64,000 nucleotides of DNA from Billgrantia endophytica (GCF_002879615.1 NZ_PNRF01000028.1:251029-315028); one strand, 5' to 3'. Shown: positions 46,578 to 55,819, counted from the first letter of the stretch. A program made the numbers and translations. Notes: generated from the sequence alone by a model not told the origin.

Positions 46578-47258
46578 TCAGCGCTCCAACAGGCCTTCGG
46601 CGAGCGCCTCGCCGAGGCGGTCGACGGCGGAGGCCAGCTTCTCATCGATGACATGGAGAGTCTCCGTCCAGTCATCGATGTGGTGCAGTTCCGCCTTGCC
46701 GTCCGAAATGCCGCGCAGCACGATCAGCGGTACCTCGAAGCGCAGGCAGGCGCGCAGGCAGGCATAGCTTTCCATGTCCACCATGTCGGCGGCGATGGCG
46801 TCGTAGGCCGAGCCCGAGACGATATTGGCGCCGGTCGACAGCGTGGCCTCACCAATGCCGGGAATGCGCAGCGGCAGAGGAACTGTCGCCGGCAGGTCGA
46901 GAAAAGGTGTGGCACCCTTTTCGAAACCCAGCGGGGTGGCGTCCATGTCGCGGTAGGAAACGGAGGTCGCCTGATAGATTTCGGTCTGTTCGAGAACCCG
47001 GCTGCCGGCCGACCCCAGCGAAACCACCAGATCAGGCAGGCGTTCGCGCTGGGCGAGGGCGGCAAGGGCAGCCGTGAGTTCGACGGCCGCCTCGACGGGG
47101 CCAACGCCGGTCATGAAAGGGTCGAAACGCTGCTTGAGATGCGGGCCGTATTCGGCGTCGGCCGCCATCACGAAGAGGATGTCGCGGCCGCCCAGCCCCG
47201 TCAGCTTGGCTTCGCCGAATGCATCGGCCCGGGAGTGAGGAGTAGTGGAGTGATTCAT
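46578..47258 (-). CDS. 5'-methylthioadenosine/S-adenosylhomocysteine nucleosidase-like protein
   Basis: The 226-residue protein starts at the ATG at 47258 and has the phosphorylase-type fold with MTGVGPVEAAVELTAAL, VSLGSAGS, SYRDMD, the VDMESYA motif and RGISD. VDMES holds the ribose of adenosine nucleosides. It cleaves MTA or SAH in the methionine recycling path in its family. It lies on the minus strand between the XRE gene and the DUF1835 gene. A decayed duplicate occurs at 43.3 kb. Confidence 0.88.
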   Translation of the reverse strand: MNHSTTPHSRADAFGEAKLTGLGGRDILFVMAADAEYGPHLKQRFDPFMTGVGPVEAAVELTAALAALAQRERLPDLVVSLGSAGSRVLEQTEIYQATSVSYRDMDATPLGFEKGATPFLDLPATVPLPLRIPGIGEATLSTGANIVSGSAYDAIAADMVDMESYACLRACLRFEVPLIVLRGISDGKAELHHIDDWTETLHVIDEKLASAVDRLGEALAEGLLER

Positions 47259-47522
47259 CGACGCTGCTTGCCTTGCCATGGGGTGCTTCGTCCCAGTGTA
47301 CTGCCTTAATGGTGTCTGCCTATCAGTCGATTGGCTCGACGAGTTCGTCCCGAGTCCAGCCCCCCAGCCCGATTGACACCGTGGCGCTTTCCAGAGAGGC
47401 TAAGGATTGCGCCGCACAGGCGTCCCCGTCCGCGGAAAGGGCTGCGCCCATCGCTTCACCCCGACTGATACCATACGACTTCCCGGCCTGCCCGGCGGAC
47501 ACAGGCGCATGGAGGGAATCGT

Positions 47523-48746
47523 ATGACCACGCTCTCCCGGCGTGACGCCATGACACACGGCCGCTTCAACCTCGAACAGCAGCGCAAGCGTGCCAAGGAA
47601 CTGCTCAAGGCCGCGCGCGCCGACACACCGGACGCCCTGGCACGTATGCTTTGCCACATACCACCCCGCGAGGCGCCCCTGCGACTCGCCGATGCCCAGT
47701 TCGTGATTGCCCGCGAATGCGGCTTCTCCAGCTGGACCAGGCTCAAGGCGCACATCGAATCGCTCGACGCCTCGCGACGCCTGGTGATCGATCATGGCGA
47801 CCGCGACATGGTCACACTGCACATTCGCTGTGGCTCGGATATCGAGCACACCCTGCGTACCGCCGGTTTCCAGGGTGACTTCCTGGAGTTCTCCGACCCC
47901 TACTGCGTCGGACCGTTGTGCGACCTCCCGTCCGAAGAACTGATGCGGCTGCGGGCGCGTTTCCTGGCGGACGTCTCAGGCATGGCCGAACGAGATGCCC
48001 TGGCGCGGCTGCGCAAAGGCTACGCGGCATTGAACGACCTGGAGCGCTACGAGCGGGTGGTGCTGTGGTTCGAGCATGACAGCTACGACCAACTGATCCT
48101 TGCCTATCTGCTGCATCGTCTGCGGGCGAACCCGCCTCGGGCCAGGATAGAGCTGGTGGCGGTGGAGTCGATTCCTGGCGTGGAGCGCTTCATCGGCATC
48201 GGCCAACTCTCCCCGGACCTGTTGGCCTGGCTATGGCGGCAGCGCCGCCCAGTGGAAACACCGCTGCTTGAACTTGGCACACGCGCTTGGGAGGCCCTAA
48301 CGGCAGACCATTCCCCGCCACTGGAAACCCTGATCGCCACCGGCACCCCGGCCCTGCCCATGATGGGGCGGGCGCTAGCCCGTCACTTGCAGGAACTGCC
48401 CGCGCCGGACACCGGCCTGGGGCTGACGGAAAGGCTCACCCTCGACATCGTACGCGACCATGGCCCGCTGCCGGTGGGTAAGGCGTTTTCCTATCTGATG
48501 CGCGAGTACGAGCCGCTGCCTTACCTGGGCGACCTGATGTTCTGGTGGCTGCTTCAGCCGCTGATCAGCGCACCGCAACCGGCTCTCGAAATCAGTGACA
48601 CCCAGCGGGAATGGCCTCATCGCCGACTCGCCATTACGGAGTTGGGTCGGGCCATCCTGAAAGGGCAGCGCTCATGGCTAGATATCACCACCAATGAGCG
48701 TTGGGTTGGCGGTATTCGGGTTTTTCCGCGAAAGGGTAGAGGATAG
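47523..48746 (+). CDS. DUF1835 domain protein
   Basis: The 407-residue protein has an N-terminal helical part (ARECGFSSWTRLKAHIES) of a type seen in many soluble proteins, then DUF1835: VTLHIRCGSDIEHTLRTAGFQGDFLEFSDPYCVGPL with ERVVLWFEHDSYDQLILAYLL. Its function is unknown. The last codons and following spacer also exist at 43.5 kb, while the rest of that copy is missing. Confidence 0.82.
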   Translation: MTTLSRRDAMTHGRFNLEQQRKRAKELLKAARADTPDALARMLCHIPPREAPLRLADAQFVIARECGFSSWTRLKAHIESLDASRRLVIDHGDRDMVTLHIRCGSDIEHTLRTAGFQGDFLEFSDPYCVGPLCDLPSEELMRLRARFLADVSGMAERDALARLRKGYAALNDLERYERVVLWFEHDSYDQLILAYLLHRLRANPPRARIELVAVESIPGVERFIGIGQLSPDLLAWLWRQRRPVETPLLELGTRAWEALTADHSPPLETLIATGTPALPMMGRALARHLQELPAPDTGLGLTERLTLDIVRDHGPLPVGKAFSYLMREYEPLPYLGDLMFWWLLQPLISAPQPALEISDTQREWPHRRLAITELGRAILKGQRSWLDITTNERWVGGIRVFPRKGRG

Positions 48747-48778
48747 CCGCAGCGGGCGATAACCTGCTCGTTGCACAA

Positions 48779-48805
48779 GGCGCTGCCGCCATAAGCGGCA
48801 GCGCC
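48779..48805. terminator. Strong hairpin after the DUF1835 gene
   Basis: GGCGCTGCCGC pairs perfectly with GCGGCAGCGCC around CATAA. No T-run follows, so it may be a terminator of low efficiency or a structural repeat; the older copy at 43.6 kb has mismatches in this stem. Confidence 0.5.
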
Positions 48806-48898
48806 TCGTAATACCGGAGGTCTCCAAGTTTAGAGAAGATGCAGCATGCGGCACAGCTCGGTACGACCAGCAGCCACCAGCTGCTTAGATTCTGGCCG

Positions 48899-49738
48899 CT
48901 ATGGGTGACTGGCTTTCCACTGCCGCGGCGATTGCCCGGATTGCGCCTTGAACGCACGAGAGAGCGCGGCTTCACTGCCGTAGCCCACTTCGGTTGCGAT
49001 CGCTTTCAGAGGTCGTCCGCGCCGCAAGGCCTTCTGTGCCAGCCGCACGCGCCAACCTTGTAAATACTGCCCTGGGGTAACACCTACCGTCTCGCGGAAC
49101 GTCGTGGCGAATACGCTGCGCGACATGCCGGCAACATTCGCTAGTTCGTCTAGTGTCCACTCCTGCGCTGGCATCTCGTGCATAGCCACCAGTGCGTTGC
49201 GTAGACGCGGATGTGATAACCCGGACAACAGCCCTCCCTGCACTTCACCGCTTTCCATCAATTGGCGCAACACCTGGATCATCACCACCTCGAACAGGCG
49301 CTCAATCAGTGCGATGCGTCCGCATCGCTGCTCGAAAGCCTCCTCGAACAGGAGCGACAGCACCGGCTCGGCGCCGACAATATCTGCCAGCGGCAAGCAG
49401 ACAACGTCAGGTAGCGCCGATGCGATCGGATTGCCTGCACCGCCCTCGAACGACAGGTTCGCGCAGACCATGTCGGCACCACGTTCAGGGTCGGTGATGA
49501 AGCGACGCGTCAGCGGCCGTGGAAACAGCAGCAGGCTCGGTCGTTCGACGCGCAACAACGTTCTGTCGTACTGCACCTCGACGGCACCTGTGCGCACCAA
49601 GTGCAACTGTCCGTTCGTGCCATCACTTTCCAGTGTGTTGAAACCGCACAGCGCACCAGCATTGAACACCTGCGCGTTCACTGGGAAATGCACCATCAGT
49701 GCCGCGAGCCGGTCGGCCATATCCGTACTCCAGATCAA
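48899..49738 (-). CDS. AraC family regulator (cupin-type)
   Basis: The 279-residue protein has an N-terminal AraC-type ligand domain (LHLVRTGAVEVQYDRTLLRVERPSLLLFPRPLTRRF) and a double helix-turn-helix at the end (LDELANVAGMSRSVFATTFRETVGVTPGQYLQGWRV and AIATEVGYGSEAALSRAFKAQSGQSPRQW). The start is at 49738 or at the MADRLAAL ATG 18 bp later. The divergent alpha/beta hydrolase 102 bp away is its likely target. Confidence 0.93.
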   Translation of the reverse strand: MIWSTDMADRLAALMVHFPVNAQVFNAGALCGFNTLESDGTNGQLHLVRTGAVEVQYDRTLLRVERPSLLLFPRPLTRRFITDPERGADMVCANLSFEGGAGNPIASALPDVVCLPLADIVGAEPVLSLLFEEAFEQRCGRIALIERLFEVVMIQVLRQLMESGEVQGGLLSGLSHPRLRNALVAMHEMPAQEWTLDELANVAGMSRSVFATTFRETVGVTPGQYLQGWRVRLAQKALRRGRPLKAIATEVGYGSEAALSRAFKAQSGQSPRQWKASHP

Positions 49739-49840
49739 GTTTTTAGGACTTTACATCACCAATAGTATCTAGCGTGCGCGCAAACTACATCTCACCGGGC
49801 AATACCCACCCGGCCACCCGACGTAAGAGGAACTACCGCC

Positions 49841-50803
49841 ATGAACACCACTATCCGCACCCTCACTGCCAGCATGCTCGCGATCACCCTGCAGGCCGGC
49901 GTTGCCGCCCATGCCGCCCATGCCGCGCAACCAGTCACGCCCGCGCAAATCGCAGCCGGCGCCACCGTAGAAGGCAACACCATCGTTACTGCCGACGGCG
50001 TGCGCCTATACTACAAAGACTGGGGCCCGAAAGACGGCCCAGTCGTCACCTTCAGTCACGGCTGGCCGCTTAGCGCGGACAGCTGGGAATCACAGATGCT
50101 ATTCCTGGCCGACAAGGGCTACAGGGTGATCGCCCACGACCGCCGCGGGCATGGCCGCTCCAGCCAGCCCTGGGATGGCAACGACATGGACCACTACGCC
50201 GATGACCTGGCCGCTGTGATCAATGCCCTCGACCTGGAGGAGATCACTGCAGTCGGATTCTCCACAGGCGGCGGCGAAGTGGCACGCTACATCGGTCGCC
50301 ACGGTACCGAGAGGGTCAAGAAGGCCGTACTGGTCAGTGCCGTGCCGCCGATGATGTTGCAGACTGCCGACAATCCGGACGGTCTGCCGATCGAAGTCTT
50401 CGACGGTATCCGCAAGGCTTCGCTGGAGAACCGCTCGCAGCTGTACCTCGACCTCGCATCCGGTCCGTTCTACGGCTTCAACCGTCCGGATGCCAAGGTC
50501 TCGCAAGGGCTGATTGACAGCTGGTGGGCACAAGGCATGCAGGCTGGCCACAAGAACACCTACGACTCCATCGCGGCGTTCTCGGCCACCGATTTCCGAG
50601 AGGACCTGAAAAAAATCGACGTGCCCACGTTGGTAATCCACGGCGACGACGACCAGATCGTGCCGCTCGATATCTCTGGAAAGGCGTCCGCCGCGCAGAT
50701 TGAAGGGGCGAAGCTGATCGTCTATCCCGGCGCCCCGCATGGCCTGACCGATACACACAAAGAACGCTTTAATCAGGACCTGCTGGACTTCCTCAAAGAT
50801 TGA
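49841..50803 (+). CDS. Secreted alpha/beta hydrolase, non-heme chloroperoxidase type
   Basis: The 320-residue protein has a signal peptide ending AHAA, then the perhydrolase/chloroperoxidase pattern: [28 protein letters not shown], nucleophile GFSTGGGE, aspartate in HGDDDQIVP, histidine in GAPHGL. Such proteins act as esterases or perhydrolases; halogenation is a side reaction. It is divergent from an AraC gene and followed by a terminator. Confidence 0.93.
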   Translation: MNTTIRTLTASMLAITLQAGVAAHAAHAAQPVTPAQIAAGATVEGNTIVTADGVRLYYKDWGPKDGPVVTFSHGWPLSADSWESQMLFLADKGYRVIAHDRRGHGRSSQPWDGNDMDHYADDLAAVINALDLEEITAVGFSTGGGEVARYIGRHGTERVKKAVLVSAVPPMMLQTADNPDGLPIEVFDGIRKASLENRSQLYLDLASGPFYGFNRPDAKVSQGLIDSWWAQGMQAGHKNTYDSIAAFSATDFREDLKKIDVPTLVIHGDDDQIVPLDISGKASAAQIEGAKLIVYPGAPHGLTDTHKERFNQDLLDFLKD

Positions 50804-50820
50804 ATGGACTGATTCATCGC

Positions 50821-50852
50821 GCCGACCGTGGGCTGCCCCACGGTCGGCTTTT
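50821..50852 (+). terminator. Rho-independent terminator after the alpha/beta hydrolase
   Basis: GCCGACCGTGGG pairs perfectly with CCCACGGTCGGC around four bases, and TTTT follows. It lies 17 bp after the stop codon. Confidence 0.92.
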
Positions 50853-51321
50853 GCCGTTTCCTCGTGCTGCTCAGATCGCTGTTCTCTATCGAGATGCAAC
50901 GCTCCATGGCGCGCGGCAGGAGGCGATGAGGCTGCCGGCAAGCAGTATGTCTGGCATTAGGTTTGTGAAGGGCGCTGACCGGTTCAAGGATGAGGAGCCG
51001 TGAAACATGAGAAAACTCAAGATTCGAGTGGGCAAAACTGAGCAATCTTTAGTAGGCTGAGTGTTACTGGATGTATCCATTCGGATGTAGGCGTCGCCAC
51101 CGGGCGACTCTAGCAGCCCATCGCCAAGCAGGCGGCGCCACGTGGTACTGCTAGGCGGTAGCGTGCTCGCCGATTGGAAAATCTATACCGGACGGGGTTC
51201 CTGCCAGTAGGACATCTGGTGGAAGGGGCTTGCGACCGGCAGATATCGACCCATAGCGGACATGCCGACAAATTCAGCATGCGCGTTAATCCTTGTTAAG
51301 CCGCTCAAAGAGGACCCCTCC
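50853..51321. other. Transition zone at the left end of the accessory island
   Basis: About 470 bp with no credible gene. Base composition turns from GC-rich to mixed here. I found no tRNA or obvious attachment site. Sequence near 51279-51300 (GCGTTAATCC, TTGTTAAGCC) resembles parts of integron recombination sites, which is weak. Confidence 0.35.
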
Positions 51322-51840
51322 ATGCCAGCCCAGAATCGAGAAGAGCAACTTGTAGCATCTGGCCGGGGAAAGTGGTCGAAGGCTGGTGTGCCCCATAAAG
51401 GTTGGCAGTGCGTCGATATCGAGGATCTCGGCGAACCACAGGTAGAGTGTGGGATGTGCGAATGTCAGACGATTCGGTACGTCCACCATATGGAGCATCC
51501 CAACTACCCAGAAGTTTTAGAAGTTGGTTGCATCTGTGCCGGTCACATGGAGGGTGACGTTGCTGCGGCTAGGACAAGGGAATCGTCCATGAAAAGCCGT
51601 GCAGGTAAAAGGAAGCGGTGGCTTTCGAGAAAATGGAGGAAATCAGCAAAAGGTAACCCGTGGATAAAAACCGATGGATTCCGAGTTACCGTTTATCGCC
51701 GTGGTACAGGTTGGGCAACTACAGTCAGTTCGGAAGATAATTCGCTTGTTCAGCACAGCAGAAGGAACTACAAAACGGAGGATCAAGCTAAGTTGGCTGC
51801 ATTTGATCATATCACGCGCCTCTTGGCACGAGGGACTTAA
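51322..51840 (+). CDS. Zinc-ribbon-like protein of unknown function
   Basis: The 172-residue protein starts MPAQNREEQLVASGRGKWSKAGVPHKGW. It has CGMCECQTIRYVHHMEHPNY followed by VGCICAGHME, giving cysteine pairs that probably bind zinc. The second half is very basic (KSRAGKRKRWLSRKWRK), which suggests nucleic-acid contact. A longer reading from 51262 lacks a good start context. It is the first gene of the island and ends in an attC-like sequence. I know of related proteins in accessory regions but no function. Confidence 0.75.
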   Translation: MPAQNREEQLVASGRGKWSKAGVPHKGWQCVDIEDLGEPQVECGMCECQTIRYVHHMEHPNYPEVLEVGCICAGHMEGDVAAARTRESSMKSRAGKRKRWLSRKWRKSAKGNPWIKTDGFRVTVYRRGTGWATTVSSEDNSLVQHSRRNYKTEDQAKLAAFDHITRLLARGT

Positions 51841-51908
51841 CAAGGTGGACAACGGGATGCCAACTACGCTGCGCTCCGTAAGCGCCTATTACCACTGTCA
51901 TTATACGG
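51836..51908. repeat. attC-like sequence A
   Basis: CTTAACAAG overlaps the stop codon of the gene before and CATTATACGG lies 65 bp on, with GCGCT-CCGTA-AGCGC as a central hairpin. The pattern matches an integron attC: R'' box TAACAA and R' box (G)TTATAC, though the G of the GTT triplet is A here. The start codon of the next gene follows one base later. Confidence 0.5.
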
Positions 51909-51909
51909 T

Positions 51910-52749
51910 ATGAAGGATTACCTTCAAAACATGAATAACCACTTCCGTCCGACTGGCAGAGAAACATTCTCTGACCAAGGTGTCGCTCATGACCTAAAAG
52001 GGGTAAATCTGCGAAACAAGCAGTTTGAGCGCTTGGTTGCCAAAAAGAAACGCTTCACTGACTGTGACTTTAGTTACTCTCAGTTTGAATCAGCTTACTT
52101 GCATAATTGTGTTTTCGATTCGTGCAAATTTGTCGGATGCAAATTTACGCACTCAAATCTTCGGGGTAGTAAATTCGAAGGCTGCGAATTTGATTACGCA
52201 GAATTCTCCCAAACGCAGGTTGAGCCAGAAATTCTCGATACGGGGTGCCCCGGACGAGAGAACCTTCAGCAGAAATTTGCTAGAACGCTTCGGGTTAATT
52301 TTCATCAAGTTGGGGACACAGTTTCGGCAAACAAGGCAATTAAAATTGAGTTAGAGGCAAGCCGCATTCATTTGTACAAGGCATGGCGATCTCGCGAGTC
52401 CTACTACCGTAAGAAGTATCCAAGTGTAAAGCGAGCCGAAGCATTCTTTGAGTGGTTCGAGTTTGTACTGCTTGATTTTCTCTGGGGGAACGGCGAAAGC
52501 TCTGTCAAGCTACTTCGAACATTACTTTTAGTGCTTTTCGCCATCGCAATGGGTGAGGTTTATTTTCTTAAGGACATGAAGCTTCTATATGGTTATCTTG
52601 AGGCAGCAAAACATGCTCCACAAGTATTCCTTGGTATTGTACAGCCAGACGGGTTTTCAGGTTTGGTTTTAGCGGGTATCGCAGCCATAAGGTATGTAAT
52701 GCTCGCTTGTTTGGTCTCAATTCTAGTTAAACGTTTCAGTCGACGATAA
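51910..52749 (+). CDS. Pentapeptide-repeat membrane protein
   Basis: The 279-residue protein has about seven pentapeptide-like repeats (residues 30-105, for example FTDCDFSYSQFESAYLHNCVF), a helical middle (about 120-185), and two or three membrane helices at the end (about 193-210 and 232-275). The layout resembles pentapeptide proteins tied to ion-channel-like tails. The stop TAA shares its last base with the ATG of the nucleotidyltransferase gene. Function unknown; a membrane effector is a fair guess from the operon. Confidence 0.85.
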   Translation: MKDYLQNMNNHFRPTGRETFSDQGVAHDLKGVNLRNKQFERLVAKKKRFTDCDFSYSQFESAYLHNCVFDSCKFVGCKFTHSNLRGSKFEGCEFDYAEFSQTQVEPEILDTGCPGRENLQQKFARTLRVNFHQVGDTVSANKAIKIELEASRIHLYKAWRSRESYYRKKYPSVKRAEAFFEWFEFVLLDFLWGNGESSVKLLRTLLLVLFAIAMGEVYFLKDMKLLYGYLEAAKHAPQVFLGIVQPDGFSGLVLAGIAAIRYVMLACLVSILVKRFSRR

Positions 52750-53378
52750 TGCATATATACGCTTTTGGCTCCATTTGTCGCGGTGACATTTCTGTTGACT
52801 CAGATGTCGACCTTCTCGCGGTTGTGCGAGGGCGTGATTCTCGACTCAATCCAGATAAATTTTCGATCTATTCGTACACTCGAATTCAGGAGCTTTGGGA
52901 ATCCGGCAATGCTTTCGCTTGGCACCTGTCTCTCGAAAGTCGCCTGATTTACAGTGCCGATGGAAGTGATTTTCTTAAGAGCCTGGGGGCACCGGCCAGA
53001 TACTCTGGAGGACTAGATGACTGCGCAAGATTTCGAGATATCTTTAAGTCATCATTCCAATCTATCAGGGCGGGATCACCCAGCCTAGTGTTTGAGCTTT
53101 CAACAATTTTTCTAGCTCTGCGGAATATCGCTACATGTTATTCGCTTGCGAGGACGAGCAGTCCAACCTTCGGAAGGGATTCTGCAAGGAGACTTGGGTC
53201 AAGAAGTTTGGATATTGCGGATGAGGTTTACTATTTGCTGATGCAGGCCCGCATGCTGTCTACGCGGGGAACCGGAGAGAACATCGATGATATTGATCTG
53301 TCGGTTGTAATACCTGAGCTGGAGCAATGCCGCTCTTGGATAGATGAAGTATGTTATGAGGTGGAGCTTTATGGATGA
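52749..53378 (+). CDS. Nucleotidyltransferase-domain protein (MNT-like)
   Basis: The 209-residue protein begins with a minimal nucleotidyltransferase core: IYAFGSICRGDISVDSDVDLLAV, with G7-S8, D19 and D21 as the metal-binding pattern. The remaining 160 residues are mostly helical with no match to HEPN that I can name. It overlaps the upstream gene by one base and the downstream gene by eight bases, so the three are coupled. MNT enzymes add AMP to proteins or tRNA, often as antitoxins. Confidence 0.85.
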   Translation: MHIYAFGSICRGDISVDSDVDLLAVVRGRDSRLNPDKFSIYSYTRIQELWESGNAFAWHLSLESRLIYSADGSDFLKSLGAPARYSGGLDDCARFRDIFKSSFQSIRAGSPSLVFELSTIFLALRNIATCYSLARTSSPTFGRDSARRLGSRSLDIADEVYYLLMQARMLSTRGTGENIDDIDLSVVIPELEQCRSWIDEVCYEVELYG

Positions 53379-53658
53379 GTTCGTAAGTCGCATGGCGACT
53401 CAACGACAGGTTCTGGGTATAGTCAACTCAAGGCTCGGGCTTCATGAGAAGTTGTTCGGGCTGTCTTCAAACGCTATTGATCGTTGGGCTGTAACCAATC
53501 AACTTGGCCCTTCTTCGGAAGTGGTCAAGTTGGTAAAGAATATTTCATCAGAGCTCTTTTTTATGGCTACTAGTAGCCAAGAGCCTGTAAGTTGTGAATA
53601 TGAGATAAGAAAAGAAAAAATAATTGAGGCGATTGCTGAATTAGAGAACTCCGTTTAA
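53371..53658 (+). CDS. Small helical protein of the three-gene operon
   Basis: The 95-residue protein starts MDEFVSRMATQRQVLGIVNSRLG and is predicted helical with charged ends. GTGGAG lies seven bases before the ATG. It overlaps the nucleotidyltransferase stop. I do not recognise its family. Small size and coupling suggest it partners the two genes before it. Confidence 0.72.
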   Translation: MDEFVSRMATQRQVLGIVNSRLGLHEKLFGLSSNAIDRWAVTNQLGPSSEVVKLVKNISSELFFMATSSQEPVSCEYEIRKEKIIEAIAELENSV

Positions 53659-53727
53659 AAAATGGCTGTTGTCAGACGCACCTACGCTACGTTCCGATAC
53701 GCAGCAAACCGGGCACTAGCAGTTTAG
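53653..53727. repeat. attC-like sequence B
   Basis: It starts GTTTAAAAAATGG at the stop of the small gene and ends CAGTTTAGG, with a central CTACGCTACGTTCCGATACG that matches CTACGCTGCGCTCCGTAAGCG of site A over 17 of 22 bases. The terminal boxes are worn. Confidence 0.4.
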
Positions 53728-53736
53728 GAGGTTTTT

Positions 53737-54693
53737 ATGTCAAAAGTGAGAGATCACAAGCTTACCGTTTTAAGAGACAAAAAAACTGTTATTACTCGTG
53801 CTGCATTTTGGAAAGTACCTCACCACTCTCGTCCAGACGAGGTCCACCTCAAAGTTGGTCGGTATAAAAAGCCAGAAGGAATATTTGATCTAGAAGCTGT
53901 GGAGAGCTTAGAGCCAAAAAGCGAATTAACGCTTGACGGTGAAGAGTTTCAAAGTCTTGTGGTTTTCATTCAGGAAAATTATGAGCCTTTTAAGCATGGC
54001 GCTAAAGCATTTATACCCTTGGACAATCCATACGACATATCTATTGCTCAGCAACTTAAGCAGCTCTTGGGTGAAAGTGAAAAGTCTGAAATGCTCAATT
54101 TCTTACTTGAGAACAATGTGGTGCCGGAAGAGCTGGAGGTCGGTCTATCCCATGCTCGCCGTTTGAGAGCGATAGGCGAATTTAACGCTCTTCTTGAGTC
54201 TGACCATACCGAAAATAAGTGGCAGGAATGGTTCGAAAACAACAGCTGGGTGTTGGGAAGTAACTTCGTGAAAGTGTTAGATGAGAGAAATATTGACACA
54301 AGAAATATCTCAGATTTTTTGATGCAGAGTTATGATGGCTTTCTCGACATAGTAGAGATAAAACGACCAAAGGGAGGGCTTCAATTTTGGCATAGCTCGC
54401 TCGACCATGGTAATTATATTCCGCATTCTGACCTTATAAAGGCTATCACTCAAGCAGCAAAATACATACATGAGGTCGAAAGAGAGGCCGATAGCATTAA
54501 ATTCTTTGAGCGCGTGGGCGGTATTAAGACGATAAAGCCACGATGTACATTGATTTATGGCAGATAAAACTGCTGGGATGAAGATCAACAAGAGGCGTTT
54601 AGGATTTTGAATTCAAGTTATCACAACCTGACTATTATGACGTTCGATCATGTTCTTGCGCGCGCCAAGCGAATACTCGATAAAAGGTTCTAA
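53737..54693 (+). pseudogene. Shedu nuclease SduA-like gene with one in-frame stop
   Basis: The first 276 codons match Shedu (DUF4263) defence nucleases: FENNSWVLGSN, then ISDFLMQSYDGFLDIVEIKRP with the PD-(D/E)XK core (D193, E207, K209), then the LIKAITQAAKYI helix and TLIYGR. The codon after GR is TAA at 54565-54567, yet the frame continues NCWDEDQQEAFRILNSSYHN LTIMTFDHVLARAKRIL before a true stop at 54691-54693, just as the Shedu family does. One nonsense change thus splits the gene; the first product lacks about 40 residues of the nuclease domain. It could still be partly active or read through. Confidence 0.85.
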
Positions 54694-54899
54694 CCTATTG
54701 GTGTTGATGGAAATCTTTCTAATGGTCCGCTGCTCCAAAAGTTGCCGCAAAGCTACGCTTTATTCAGGCCTTGCTAAAAGGCCGCTCTTGGCCGGATCGA
54801 GAACTTTTGGCTATGCTGTTGTGGTGGTTGATGAAATTGCCGACCCAGTGCCGACCTTGCTGAGAATACTCTTGGCGAATCTATCTATGTTAAGTGCCT
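54694..54899. other. Spacer after the Shedu gene
   Basis: About 206 bp with no credible gene; an 87-codon reading here has no family features. It contains GCCGCTCTTGGCCGG at 54781, one of four related sites in the island. Confidence 0.35.
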
Positions 54900-55559
54900 A
54901 TGAAACTCTATAAATTTCGTTCTCTTGCTAACATTGAATACACGCTCGACATACTGTTGAATGAGCGATTGCATTGTGCATCATATAAAAAACTCAATGA
55001 TCCCTTTGAGGGGGTTTTTCTATCAGTTATGCATGTTGGCGGCTTACTTAATAGTGGGCCTCTGAATTTTGCACCACTCGGAGGCCACCGTACCGTTAAG
55101 AAGCCACAATCAATATCTGAGCTTCCTATTCCTGGTGGAACACGAGTGTGCAGTCTTTCTGCAGAAAAGTCTGACGTGCGTATGTGGTCCCATTACGCGG
55201 GTGGTCATACCGGAATAGCAATTGAAATAGAATTGGAAGTGGATGCGAAATTTTTGTATAAGGTTGATTATGTTGATCAGCTAAGAGAGTTTTCTTGCTC
55301 TCTTTTGACTGCACCTGAATCATACGAGATACTGAAGATAAAAAGCAAGCATTGGGAGTATGAAAAAGAATATCGGATAATATCGGATGAGGGTTTTTTC
55401 TGCATTTCCGGAAGGATTTCTGGAATCCACTTGGGCCTCAGAACATCTGAAAATATGCGGGAAATGTTGTTGCGTGTTATAGGTAAATCCTTCCCTATAT
55501 ATTCCACTAAGCTCAATGAGCGAGAAATAGCAGTTGAGCTTAACAAGCAGATTAATTAA
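54900..55559 (+). CDS. DUF2971 family protein
   Basis: The 219-residue protein starts MKLYKFRSLANIEYTLDILLNERLHCASYKKLNDPFEG, the usual DUF2971 opening, and has VCSLSAEKSDVRMWSHYAGGHTGIAIEIE and KSKHWEYEKEYRII. DUF2971 proteins are frequent in defence islands and some may act as toxins; the enzymatic role is not known to me. An ATG two codons upstream is an alternative start. The end carries an attC-like box. Confidence 0.88.
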   Translation: MKLYKFRSLANIEYTLDILLNERLHCASYKKLNDPFEGVFLSVMHVGGLLNSGPLNFAPLGGHRTVKKPQSISELPIPGGTRVCSLSAEKSDVRMWSHYAGGHTGIAIEIELEVDAKFLYKVDYVDQLREFSCSLLTAPESYEILKIKSKHWEYEKEYRIISDEGFFCISGRISGIHLGLRTSENMREMLLRVIGKSFPIYSTKLNEREIAVELNKQIN

Positions 55560-55634
55560 GTTGCTTTGCGCTAGGCGATCGGGATGATTGGGGAGGTGCT
55601 AAATTTTCTCACGCGTGCTGTTGGCGTTATACGG
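55549..55634. repeat. attC-like sequence C
   Basis: CTTAACAAG overlaps the last codons of the DUF2971 gene, as in site A, and GGCGTTATACGG lies 75 bp on, matching the R' box better than site A does. The middle has GCGCTAGGCGATCGGG. This is the best attC-like site of the window. Confidence 0.55.
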
Positions 55635-55819
55635 GGACTCTCTGGTCGTCTTCTTCTGGCCGAATGTGACTGCTTGACCCTGAGCAGTTACTCAGCTACC
55701 AACAGCTCATTCCTAGCTAGCGATATATGTCGCTAGAGTCGAAGTGTCTCCGTGCCCATGCTTGCCACATGATATAAAACAGAAATTTAATAATCTTCCG
55801 CAGCATCCGGACTGATTCC

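Noticed and set aside
47323..47556. Minus-strand 77-codon frame ending GGWTRDELVEPID
   Set aside because: It resembles a helix-turn-helix by a few residues only and has no start site or partner; left unannotated.
50853..51321. tRNA or attachment site at the island border
   Set aside because: I found no cloverleaf or direct repeat that also occurs at the other end of the island.
54650..54913. Plus-strand 87-codon frame between Shedu and DUF2971
   Set aside because: Overlaps the end of the Shedu frame and shows no family features.
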